A stretch of 64,000 nt of DNA from Azolla caroliniana (lineage: Eukaryota; Polypodiophyta). Within the stretch, counting starts at the first letter, position 1. Each line of letters opens with the position of its first letter. Positions 1 through 12,200 of this stretch are shown here, piece after piece. Both the position numbers and the translations under genes were made by a program. The notes beneath the pieces are model-generated. The model made no database searches. It was given only the letters and a program-made list of their open reading frames with translations, and was not told where the DNA came from. Location of the stretch: contig JBHGNT010000007.1 of the NCBI GenBank assembly GCA_043228905.1, forward strand, positions 16,244,001 through 16,308,000, given 5' to 3'.

Positions 1-46
1 TCCTACAGGATCGAATTGTAATCCATGATCACAGAATGGATTAGGG

Positions 47-730
47 ATGCCCCGATCTACAGGGCGACGAAAACGTCTTGGTATTAGTAATTGTTCTCTT
101 CCCCATCCTTCCCATCTCCATCGCCATCCCCATGCTTCCCTCTCTTCTCTGATGTTCCTTTCTTCTTCTCCCCCTGATCTTGATGGCGATGAGAGCGATC
201 AAGTAACAACCTGCGGTGAGGCACAACATTGCGGCCGTTGCCCCTCCTGAAGCTATCAGAATTATGGTGAGCTTGCTCAAGTGGGCTCGCCTCTGCTTCT
301 TCGCCTCCTTTGCTTCCGTCCTAGAGGGAGTAGAAGGAGAAGAAGGAACCATAACTGAAGATGATGAGTTGTTGTTGCATTGTGTTGCCGTTCCTTGCAA
401 TGGCGTCCCAGACAAGTCTACGTTACCTAGGAAAGAAGAAGCAGAGAAAGCTCCGAGCGAAGGAGGGTTGCTACCACTGAGCCTGTTGAAAGATTATAGG
501 AGCATTATGCTGGAGACGAATTCACCGACTCTGACCTGAACGATGAGGAACATTATGCAGAGGCAACATCAGTATTGGAGCTTGACTATGAAGATCATAG
601 GAGCTCAAGGGGGATGAGCAGTGCGATTAGTCGAAGCTCTAACCAACCTATAGGCTGCATTCAGGCAGTGACTATGTTCATATGTCTCGAAGAAGACCCG
701 ATCTTTTCTTCCATAGAACTACCTGCATAG
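47..730 (+). other. Weak candidate: small gene with acidic product, partial model
   Basis: I do not recognise this. An ATG at 47 opens a basic start (MPRSTGRRKRL), then a Ser/Pro/His-rich stretch, then an acidic end (DLDGDESDQ) at a possible donor (CAA|gtaaca, exon end 202). A possible acceptor (gattatag|GAG, exon start 500) continues in phase into an acidic frame (HYAGDEFTDSDLNDEEHYAE) that stays open to TAG at 728-730. A further short acidic frame follows at 811-897 (ends DDDYDE). The opposite strand carries a competing open frame at 41-415 with one hydrophobic segment and no ATG start. Which strand is coding, if either, cannot be settled by reading alone. Confidence 0.18.
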
Positions 731-2230
731 ATTAGTACACCAATGGCGATCTTGCATAACGTAACAATTTCTCACCCCAATCAAAATCTGTGCGCATAGA
801 AATCGTTGCCATGGATCCTCAGATGTATAGAGAACGTGGACACGGAAGTACTGAGGGGTTAATTATGGAAGGAACGGATGATGATTATGATGAGTAGATG
901 AGTTGCAAGAATAAGTACCAAGATACCCTCGAAGAATCCCTTTAAGTGAAGAAAATTGTGTTTAAAGGGTATTCTGGTAAATAGGGCTTGGAGAGTTTAG
1001 TGTATAATTACTTTGTGAAGTGTATTTTTTGGACATAGGGGTAGTTTGGTAAATTTGAAACATTCAGGGGTATTCTGGTAAATAGACAAACTTTCAGGGG
1101 TATCCTGGTACTTTTCCCTTTTCTAAAAGACTCTCCATTCATTGGTTGTCAATATCGTGATAGTGCATGCATCTATCATTCCCTCTATCTAATCATATAT
1201 TAGTGAATATACACTTCACTTATGTTTTGTAAATAACCTAGCCTCCCCTATGTTATGCATGCATAACAAACATCTCCCTTAGATAAGTGTTAAACTAGAA
1301 GTGTTATTGTATGTGTTGTTTATTCATTTTCTTAATTACTTGTCAGGAATATACAATAGTGTATGGGTGTAGAATCTAGATGCACCTAGTTGACCATTTA
1401 ATGATCTCGGTCTGAACACCATTGATAGTGGCTAGAGTTGATCACCTCTCATTGACATCTATCATGATCTACTAACAATACATGTAGATCACAGAAACAT
1501 TCTCGTTGAATAGTGGATGAGTGAGATGGATGTAAATTGACGATGATGAGTCAACCTTAGCCCCACTCAAATGCCCCCCCCCCCCCCCCCCGACAATACT
1601 CGATCTCAAACCAAAGCTCAACTACCAACAATGTATGGAGTTCGTGTGGTTCACTTTTTGAAGCTATAGCGATTATCACATCATTCATTAATAATACTTG
1701 ATTTGATCATCTTGTTATATAATGTTTCAATTACTTCTCCAATTGAAAGATACAAGAGCAAAAAGCTTGGAGAACTCATTGGAGTTCATGTTTCCCTTGT
1801 CTTAAGAATGCATGGTTAAACATAGAGGTACTTAACACCCTAGGTTCATCAAAAAAATTGGTGGATATCTAAAACAGGCTAATCATGTAACACTACATGC
1901 TAATCTACCCCTCGTCTTTCCAACTCCTTGCCACCTTAGAGACGATATTTCATAACCATACAATATGTTTCATGATCATGAGGATGTAGATAAGCACACA
2001 GCTTGTTCCTAAGTATATGGGTAGTCAATTGCTTGTACCAATGGTCGAGTGTTGACAAGGCTTACATGAAATCCCAAGTTGCTGGAGTTTTGTTTCTCCT
2101 TGGAAGGTTGGGGCACAACCTACTTAAGAGACTTTTTTACCCGAGCACCTCTCTACATTATGTTGAATTACACGCAATCTCGAAAAAGTTGTGCAATGCA
2201 ACGTTAGGGCTTCGATGTTGGCCACTAATC
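731..2230. other. Intergenic, no gene seen
   Basis: AT-rich sequence with many stops in all frames. At 960-1110 a short phrase of the type ggggtattctggtaaat recurs three to four times, as often seen at the edges of decayed plant repeats. A C homopolymer of about 16 bases lies near 1577-1592. Nothing else is recognisable. Confidence 0.6.
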
Positions 2231-2236
2231 CGCAAA

Positions 2237-2495
2237 GGCTCATCAGAGTCGAATGCTTTTAGGAGTCAAAAGGTCATTAGAATTGAAAGTTCGTAAGAGT
2301 CAAAAGCACCTAAGAGTCGGAAGGTCATTAGACTTGAAGGCTCTTTAGACTCAAAGGTGCATTAGAGTTGAAGGGGAGGCAAAGTCGAAGGCTCTATAGA
2401 GTCGAAGGTAGGTCAGAGTCAAAGGCTCTTTAGACTTGAAGGCTCTTTAGACTTGAAGGCTCCTCAGACTTGAAGGCTTGTTAGAGTTGAAGGTA
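2237..2495 (+). repeat. Degenerate ~20 bp tandem repeat
   Basis: The phrase built on ttagacttgaaggctc recurs about a dozen times with single-base variation (ttagagttgaagg, atagagtcgaagg, cagagtcaaaggctc). Units are roughly 18-22 bp and head-to-tail. No open frame runs through the array, so it looks like a minisatellite rather than coding sequence. Confidence 0.7.
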
Positions 2496-3077
2496 GCGAT
2501 GAGCCGAACAATGAATTATGCATGAGATTAAGATTAAAACACGTAATTGACCCAAAGAACATGAGAATACGAATGGATTTTACAATATTAAGTTCAAATT
2601 ATCCACCTTATAGGCTAAAAATGTTGGATTAAGAAAGAAATTCCCTTTACAAAGTAGGGTTTACAAGATTTTGTGGTAAACGATAACAACGGTGGTAATT
2701 TTTCAAAAATAAAACAAGACTAAGAACCCCGAATTTCACGAAGAAGAAGAAAACAAAACCCAAAGACAACAAGTATAAGGAGGAGGAGGAGAAGAATAAA
2801 TGCAAGCCCATTCGATGTCCTTCTTACCATGCCCTAGCTCTATCATTCAACATTTTTAATATTTGTAGTTAAACTGAATTCCTCCTATGCATTTCCCACA
2901 TCACGGCATCACGATAAATCTCCACATCAATAGTAATCGTATGTACCATCGAGAGAAAGGAAGGTATGTATATAAATTAAGGTCTTTCCAAGAAGGCCAG
3001 AAATGGGCGATTGAGACCAAAGTGAGAGATGTCCGGGTTAAGAATGGAGAACCAACAAAATTTAGCAAACCCAAAGA

Positions 3078-3080
<3 letters not shown>

Positions 3081-3108
<28 letters not shown>

Positions 3109-3118
3109 AGAAGAGAGT
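3081..3118. repeat. GAA/AGA microsatellite
   Basis: A run of agaagaaga units in the region just upstream of the E3 ligase gene. A purine-rich run like this gives a spurious Arg-rich open frame on the plus strand and Ser/Leu-rich frames on the minus strand. Confidence 0.85.
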
Positions 3119-3199
3119 TGACAAAAAATAAAGAAGAAGAAGAAAGAAAATACACAGAGACACACAGAGGGCTTATTTATTCTTACGATTTTGATTAAT

Positions 3200-3223
3200 C
3201 ACGTGGATATATATTATCCACGT
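3200..3223 (+). promoter_or_regulatory. G-box embedded in a perfect palindrome upstream of the E3 ligase start
   Basis: CACGTG lies at 3200-3205. The nine bases at 3201-3209 (ACGTGGATA) are the exact reverse complement of 3215-3223 (TATCCACGT), separated by five T/A bases. The element ends 56 bp before the chosen ATG at 3280. G-boxes bind bZIP and bHLH factors in plants. Here it could lie in the promoter or in the 5' UTR, since the transcription start is not known; a TATATAAA-like run sits near 2967-2975. Confidence 0.45.
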
Positions 3224-3279
3224 TCAAGCCAAAAAGGAGGGAGGAGGAGACGGTCAGAGAGCTTCAGATCCGAGGAGCC

Positions 3280-6200
3280 ATGGCGATGGAGCAAGATCCC
3301 GCTTCCACATCCGCCTCTGCAGCACCCGAAAGACTATCGCCATCGCTAGGTTATCTCCTCCTCCTCCTCCTCCTCCTCCTTAATTGTATGCTATTTTGAT
3401 TTTAACCGACTTAATTGTTTGCCTTTCTGGTAAATGGATGCTCTGATTCCTGCGCTTTCGTGAGAAACCTAGCTGTTGCGTCTTTTGAACGTCTGTTTCT
3501 TTCTTCCTCTTCTGCTTTTTCTGTGTTCATTCGTGAGATTTTCTCTTCTATTATCCGTGCAATTTGGAAGTGTTGCTGACTCTGACATGTGCGAGCTTCT
3601 ACAGAATGGGCTATGTATCACTCTTTTCCAACGTTCAAAACTTTGAAAGCAGAAAGGTCAAGTCTGGTGAACGAGCTGACTTATGCATTACAAAGGAGAA
3701 ATGGATTCTCAAATCGAAATTTGACATCATTATATCTACCATAATCCATCGGTTTCTAAGAGAAACAGATAGTGCATGATAAATCGTTGAAAGTAGATAG
3801 TACATAATCCATCAATTCTCTCAATCACGTTGCCATGTACATCATATCAAATGTTAAGGGATGTTATGTGCATTCCCAAGGGATATTTTGTATACCAGCT
3901 TGGAACACTTCCAACAATGTCATCTATGTCGTTCTGGTTACCGGAGCTTAAAATTCTCGCATTGATTGCTGGTTTAATGCAAACAATAATTTGCAGCTCC
4001 CTTTTGTTGCTGGACTAAATGGGACGTCTCCAATGCAGAAGATTACTGAAGGAAGGAGAATGTTACAAAAGATTGTTTGTATCAGGAAAAAACTGAGCAC
4101 ATTGTTTTGAAGGGTTAGTGATTGAAGAAATGCCCAAATATTCTTCATGCAAGTAAAGCCACTAATCCACATAGGATATGATTGGAATATCCCCTTCCTA
4201 TCTCTGGAATCCCTCGAAATGTCAAAGAAATAAGGGTAGCAAAACATGCTAGACATATGCAAGGTATTGGAACATCTGAAACTGCCATGTGGAGTTTCCA
4301 AAAAGATGGTAGAACATGAATCCGATCACCAATTTAACCAGATTTTCACAGCCTTGGAAAGAAATATATGTTAATGGCCTATGCGATCCAATGAGAGACT
4401 ATGTATTAAAATCTTATAGTCATTTAAGAGACCAAACTGGTCTATGAGACCAAATGAGACAAAAGCATAGAAATATTATATAAACGAAGAAAAAGCTCAA
4501 GTTTGTAGACTCATTAAGGCTTCATTTCATATCCAGGAAGCCTATTGGTCCTCACCAAGGAATCCAAAGTGCCCTGTACTGGGCATCACAGAAATCTGCA
4601 ATTAGACCTAGAAATTTTAACAATTGCTGAATTTCAATTTCGACATCAAAAGAAGTTTATTTGAATAAGAGGAAGTCTTGCTTACAGTACCAAGTTTTGC
4701 ATATTCAAAAAATATGTTAGCACACTCACTTATAGCTTTCATATGATTTTGTGTAGGGCCTAACTTAAACTGACTTTAGAATGCACAGCTTTATAGTTTG
4801 AACTGAACTATATGCATGTTTTTGGAAACAACAATGCATGATAATATGGAGAACCTACAGGCATTTACGAATAGATCAGTATATTTAGCACCATTAATGA
4901 AAGTTTTAAGGAGTTTGGTCACATGTTCATAGATTCTCATTTGACCTTCTAGTTGACATGAGGCAAAATTTGGACTCAGATTTTGCCCTTATAAGAAATT
5001 CCCTGTCATTAATGGACGTATGTGTTGTAGTGGAACTAAAAGTTTAAGAAGACAGTTATCAAAATCATAATATTTCTATTATTAGAAAGATCCGAACGAG
5101 AAGATTTCAGATCACCAAGAATGTCTCAATTTGGACTTATTGCACAAGAGTCATGAAATTTTATCTAAAAAGAAACTCCAAGCCTATCCTGCATATTGAT
5201 TGCCGGAGAGTCATTTTGGAATGTTGGAGAAAGATTGGGTCCAAAAATGACCTAATAACGGGTTTCACCGGTATTTTAAGAGGACAAAATGGTCTATAAA
5301 ACCAAATAAAAGATTACATCTTAAAATATTGTCTCATATTTGAGAACAGCAAACCAAAACAAACGTAAATAAATGAAAAATAAATAGAAATAAAATTAAG
5401 ATGTGGCTATTCACAATTCACAATATATTGTACTTTCTGTCTTTGAAATATCTCTAACATAGATCAATCCAGAATAGAGAGGTCTCCGTAGTGAGGTAAG
5501 CACTTGCGATGGCCGGAGATAATGGATTTATTTGTCAATGGTGGTCCATGAAGCCGGGGCCGACATGCATGAGAAATTGCGATTATCCTATCTATTGTAA
5601 CCCCTTTGTAATGTCCTGGTTGGGAGCCGATTTGTGCAGCTGTTGATTAACTTGTAGCATGAGGAGTGATGGGGCTAAAGAAAGCTGTGATTGTTTTGTG
5701 TTGATAAGCTTGTGTGGCTATGTTCTTCAACAACTTCGCCTTGTGTCTCTTGAGTTCTAGTAATGAAAGCCATTACCTTGTGTAGTGGGCCAAAGCCTTG
5801 CTTAAAGAGGCAATGGTATTTCCCCCTATTTCATAAAAAACAGCACAATGACAAACATAGTGTTCTTTAGATTCCACTCCCTGATGACACAATTGGCAAA
5901 TTCTTTCGTCTAGAGGTGTTCATGCATATCTCCCTACCTCAATCTATAACTAAAGAAGTTCGTAACTGCCCTATCACACTGTGCAGCACATAAGAAAGAT
6001 GTGACAAAAAAATCATTGACCAGTAATTACCAACTAGATATATCCATCCTTAGAGAGATGATCCCATCCCTGAATAGGCTTTGTAAAAAAAATCCCAATC
6101 CTATTACAAGTGTACTAGCTACAGGCCCGATCAGCACAAAGGAATCCTTCCAGTGGTATTTGTCATTTGTACCATCGTCTCCCCTTTACCCTACTTCGTT

Positions 6201-9200
6201 CGGTTCCACTACATGTATCTTACATGAGGATTCGAAAAACCCCGTGAATTTACATGGGTTACTGGCGTAATTCTGGCTGACTAACTGTATCTTTTAGTGT
6301 GACTGGGTATTCTTCACCCTGGGATGAGATTGGTTATTGGGGAGTTAAGATAGTAACTGGTGTACCCGAAGCTATTCCTCTAATAGGATCTTCATCGGTA
6401 GAGTCGTCGCGAGGAAGTGTAAGTGTAGCTCAATCCACACTGACTCGTTTTTATAGTTTGCAACTTTGGTCATGTTTAGATGGGGACAAACCGAACTATA
6501 TTGGAAGGGGGTAGTGTATTTACACTTATGCCATGTGATTCGAACCATGATACCAACAATGAATGTCTCCCTGCTCAGCAAGTTGTTTTGATGACATTAG
6601 TGCAACCTTGAGTACCTTTGTTTAGGGAGTTCCCAAAGCAGTTGATAGTGGTTGCTGGTCGGGATAATGCGTCAATGGTTATTGGGTTATATCATGAGGT
6701 ACTGATGCTTTGCTCCTTATCATATGGGCAATCATCGAGATTGAAGGTCTCTCTAAATCTTTCCAGTTATTTGCCTTGTTAAGACTTGGTCCCCAAGTTC
6801 TACTCCATAGAGAAGAGTGGGTGTGACAAGTTTTTCAAATAGCCACAGTTTAGTTTGTGGCCCTTGAAACTGCAAATCTGAACATCGTCTTTCAAGAGCT
6901 CCAAGGGCTGCATATCCACGAGAAAGTCAAGCACACACAGCCTCCTGTAAGGAGAACTGAGACCCTTTGAATGTTACTTCTAGGTATTTGTAAGATCATG
7001 TGTATGCCACCTTATCCTTTCCCAAGAAGAATTCAGGTTATGATCTTGTTACCCATGCTTGTGTGGTGTTAAACACCATCACTTAGCAGTTTTGTCTATG
7101 TTTATTGTTTGTACGAAATACTTTTAAGGTATTTAGATGTCTTTGTATTCATTCAGGAGTATAGGAGATCAGCACAATATCATTAACGTATATTACTATT
7201 TGTATAGCTACACCTGGTAATCATGCTACTGAACCCCAAATATTTCTATAGTGACACCTCATCTGTGTAGAGACCCAAGAGAGTGGGTTATAGTGGGCAT
7301 CCTTTTTTTATTCCAATTGTGTTAGCGACAGCCTCAAACAACCCATGGGAGTCTGCACCTTTCATGGAACCCCTTCTGAAAGGCTGCCTGTTCAGCTGCC
7401 TCTGCCCATATCCTCATTTAAGAGTTATCTTAAACATAGTCTTATCCTTCTCATCCTTACTTGTTGTAATGCACTCACTGTCTTTTGTCGGAACAACATC
7501 AGAGACATGTGATACTTATTAGAATGAGGCCATGAACACCATCCTTATATTTTTCATGCTATAGATTCTGATTTATAATTTCTAAGCTAATGGAAACATG
7601 GCCTTTTATTTCTACTAGAATATATAAGTGCTCAAAATTTTGGTGTCGAGACCACAATACTTCAAACTAAGTTCATACCTGTATGTGTGTGTTTGCTGTA
7701 TATATACACACGATTTATACTTGTCTGAGATGTCACCCTAGGATGAGATATTGCTTTGATGATATTCAGTTTTTTTCTTATTCTTATAATGAAGTAGAAT
7801 GCGACTGTTTCATTATGCTTTTGCATTATAATTCCAGTAAAGAACCTGCATCTGAAACTTCATGGTGAAGAGCCACACTAAGGCATACTTTACTTAATAT
7901 TGAGTTGTTACAGTAATGACACGTTCAAAAGGAAACATATTCAGTGATTAATGTTTTCAGGGCCTGCCTGATGAACTAATTGTTGATTCTATTTACAGTG
8001 TTTTCTTGGGGAAGAGGAGATCTTGGCCAACTTGGCCTCGGAGATGAATTCGATCGGGATTGTCCAACCTTTGTGACATCTTTCACTAAGAAAGATATCA
8101 TCCATATTGCAGCAAGTGACTTTCATTCTACCTTCTTGACTGGTAAACATCCTTTTCTAAGTTTTATCAGTGTGCTTTGAGTGGTGTAGTTTATTTTCAC
8201 AATGAGTCTGATAATATGTTTACATGGTGCCTCTTGACAAGAATCTATCCCTGAACTGGTTAGGATTCAATGTAACTAACATGTTTCCGTTTTCCTGATA
8301 CCTATTGTCTAGAGAAACTCCATCCCTTGGGTATGATATAACTTAAATAACTTTTGCTATATCCTCAAGATGTTAGCATATAACAAGATGACCTTCTCGT
8401 CTGTATGCATGCCAAGATGTGGAAACCTGAACATTTCATTTCTGAGTTAATAGCACTCCATGCACACACTGATAGGGAAATATATTATATGAGTGCCTAA
8501 GTAATCAGTAAGATATTTATTTCGTTTTGTGGTGGTTCCCAAATATCAAACTAATTATTTCAGCTTCAATGGGCTCCATATTCAAAAGGTTTCTTTTGCA
8601 TTTTCTGATAATGAAAATCTTATTTTATAGAGGCATCATCAATCATTCTATGTATATAGGATAACAAAAGAATAGTTCTATACATTAATAGGCCTTGTTT
8701 AACTTCGATTGCTAAGAACTATTTAAAGGGTCATGTGATACATCGCAAGCAGATTCTATAAATTACAAGCATGAGAGATGCATTTATGCATTACAAATAT
8801 AAAATATCATTGTGTATAGCTTGGGAATCAGATTTCAAATATCCAATGAAATGATGAAATATCTCATCCACAGTACTTTATTAACATGCTTAAGAAAACA
8901 TGCAAAATGGCGTTGCCCAAGCTATGGCCTGTGCCATGTTTTCCGTGCTCTTGTGTGAGAAGAAACCTGTCCTCACCTAAGCAGAAATTCTTAGAGCCTT
9001 CTTCGATTAGGTGATGCATCTGCTTCTTCTTTTTTGGATGCCCAAGGTAGATGATTGCATGTCCTTAGAGTCTGGGAAAAAAAGTATTCTTTCTTCAGTT
9101 TTCTGTACAATAAAACTTCCTACAGGGGCTTCTTGGACATACTAGTTATCAGGAAACATAGGTGCATTTTTAAATATGTTATTAATTTGGGATGTAAGTA

Positions 9201-12200
9201 CTAGAAAAGGGGAACTAGTGATCAAAAGAGTGGAATGTGTCTTATCCTGTGTACGCAGGACATATATAATTAGAGTGACCTTGCTCTAGACAGTTCTTTT
9301 TGGTCCCATGGATAGTTTTATCCCCAAGGATGGCAATATATCATTTTTTATCATCTATTCTGTAGCTTGGGGAGTGATTGTAAACGGAATAATCAAGAGG
9401 TATTTTGTAAGGCTATTCATTATAAATGATGGGTAGAACATTGGTTTCTTGAACTCTTTTGTCAATTTATGGAATTGAATGTAATGTACAGCCGAAGGTG
9501 AACTATATACCACAGGGAGCAATGAATCTGGTCAGTTAGGAATACAATTACATGAAAATCAGCTTTCACCTTTACTCGTTGCATCCTTGGATACACACAT
9601 AATCACTCATGTTGCTTGTGGCCAAGGTCATACAGTTGCTGTAACAGGTAAGGGGCGTTCCATTTAGAAGATTGCATAAACATAGACATCAAAGAAGAAA
9701 TATAGTATCAATTTGATCCTGAACAACCATAGTGCCTGGTGATTTTTTGTATGGCAAGACACTGGTGCCCTTGCAACATGGGGAGCTGCAGAATTTGGGC
9801 AGCTTGGGCAAAATGAAAGTGTAGGGCTTATGAATGTTGCACATCCCCGTATGCTGAAAGGAAGTCGGGAGCTTCATTTTGTTCGGGCTGCGTGTGGAGC
9901 CACACATACTCTGGCACTTACAGGTTCTATTATGCATCTGCTAATCACTTTCCGTTGGTGTGCTACCACAGTTTTCTGTTTACAGTTTTTTTTTTCTCAC
10001 TGCAGGAAGCGGTAGTGTATATTCTTTTGGTCAAGGAACATTTGGTGCCCTTGGCCATGGAAACACAGAGAGTTATAATGTTCCTACCTTCATAGAAGAT
10101 CTTTGGGGTTTCGGAATAGTACAAGTAATATTCTTTATATGTGTTTTAAAATTCCTATTAATATTGGTCTGCTTGATGGAACTCTTTGGAATACTGCCAT
10201 TCTGCTGAGGTTTCTTGACATTTTTTGCATATGCCACTCAAAGATATTTCTGATTGGTTAGTGGTGTGGATTTGGGTTTCTTGCTTCATCCAAAGCAATG
10301 GCCCTGTCCAGGGTGATACCACTTGAACGTGATGAACCATGAGAAACAAACAGTAGTGAACCCAATAGTCTATCTTTATATCTAGTAATCTCTTGTTTTA
10401 TCTCATATAAAAACAATGTTTCTTTTTCTTTTTCTTTTCGTTTAGCTTTTAATAACTCAATCTTGAGAGAGGCATACAACATTGTTTTCTGTTTCTCTTA
10501 TCTCCTTTTTAATTTCCTCTCTTAATGCTCTTTTATATCATCTCCCATAAGATTGATCTCTTGCATAATCAAATGACATAATATATCATCTTTCCCCTCT
10601 TCGACATCAAATGAAGCCTGCATTTTGGGTGCCTTGTGCAAAACTCATTAAAGATTATGAGCTATAAAAGAATTGAATAAATAAAAGCCCAACCTAAGGT
10701 TACTGTTGTTATAAGTGCATATAGGAATTTTTATCATAAGGATTTATTCTGAAGAGAACTATAACAGATTGTATGCTTTACAGTTTTTTTTGTTTTAGCT
10801 TATGTTATTCCTTCAAAATCAATTTCGTTTGTGTATATAAAAGTGGCACGTTCATCCATGTCAATTAATTCCATCCATTCTCAATGCAGATTGCTTGTGG
10901 AGAAAATCATAGTGTAGCGCTATCCATTGATGGTCAGGTAACTCATTCTTTCCTAGTTATCTTTCATAATTTTTGTCTTCCTATTCCAATGATGTTGACA
11001 TTGCAAATGCTTAATACTTTATTAGTTTTATTGAGGTATGAAAATGTTCTAGAAATGACCATTTTCAGTTGAGTAGTGGGCTTTTATGTTGATGGCTCTT
11101 TATTAAGACCTGGATAGTTTAACTTGATGTAGATGAATAGAATGTGAATAAAACATTAATCTACACTATTCTCTTGGAAATGATTGTGTAGTTAGATCAG
11201 GGCACTGAAACATTAAGTTTGAAATTTTTTATTTTACACATCTCTTTATCATATTTTAAAATGATCATTTTCGGTGTAAAAAGTCAATTATATCTTTCTT
11301 TCTGCAATTGCCTAATCTCTGTGTCCCTGCCCTCTGAATTTCATAAAAGAGAGATGATGTAATGGCGTGGTTATATCCAAAACACTAAGGGAGTGGGCTG
11401 AAAAATGGAGAGGAAACCCTAGCTGTGAAAAGTCCCTATCTCATTATGAGAGGTTTGGGACCAATTATTATAGATAAGTAACTTTTAGGTCATTTTCCCA
11501 TGTTCACACACAGCCAATGACCAAACGTTATAAAAATAATGTAAATGCCTATAACCCCTCAACTGGGGGCCAAAGATATAGTAAAAGTATGTCTAGAAAG
11601 CTCTCAAAGAGAGTTTTCACATGGAAGGGTCAAAGAGAGTCCTTGGGGCCTTTATCCCCAATAATCTCCCACTTAAAGGACCAAGGATGCTCCTTTAAGC
11701 TAAGTAACCCCCACCATCTGTATACATAGCTGATGCGCCTTGGGTAGACACTTTGTGAGAGTATTTGCAGGATTCTTTGAAGTATTGACCTTGATCCAAG
11801 TGATTAGGCCATCCTCTAGCACCTCTCTCATGAAGTGGTATCTCACATCAATATGCTTTGTGTGAGCATGAAAAATTGCATTCTTTGCCAAACATATGGC
11901 ACTCTGGCTATCACATCCAAGAATAGGCGCTTTTCAGGCATCCCAAACTCTCTGCACAAGCGGGCTAACCAAATGGCTTCTTTGGAAGCCTCTGTTGGTG
12001 AAGTATATTCAGCCTTTGTAGTAGATAGTGCAACTATCCTCTGAAGTTTAGAGCACCATGAAATATATGGGTTGAATCCATGTCAAGAAATGTTCAATCT
12101 CCCAATGGATTGTTGGAAGCTATGACCAGCATAATAAAGTGATGGTGTTTAACACCAATAAAGCATGTATAACAAGATAAAAACCAGTTTTCTTCTTTGG

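Noticed and set aside
41-415. Minus-strand open frame with one hydrophobic segment
   Set aside because: It starts at TTG rather than ATG and overlaps a competing plus-strand model. Low-complexity ends and no recognisable domain. Not listed as a gene.
2887-3198. Arg-rich open frame on plus strand and Leu/Ser-rich frames on minus strand
   Set aside because: Created by the GAA microsatellite at 3081-3118; no coding signal outside it.
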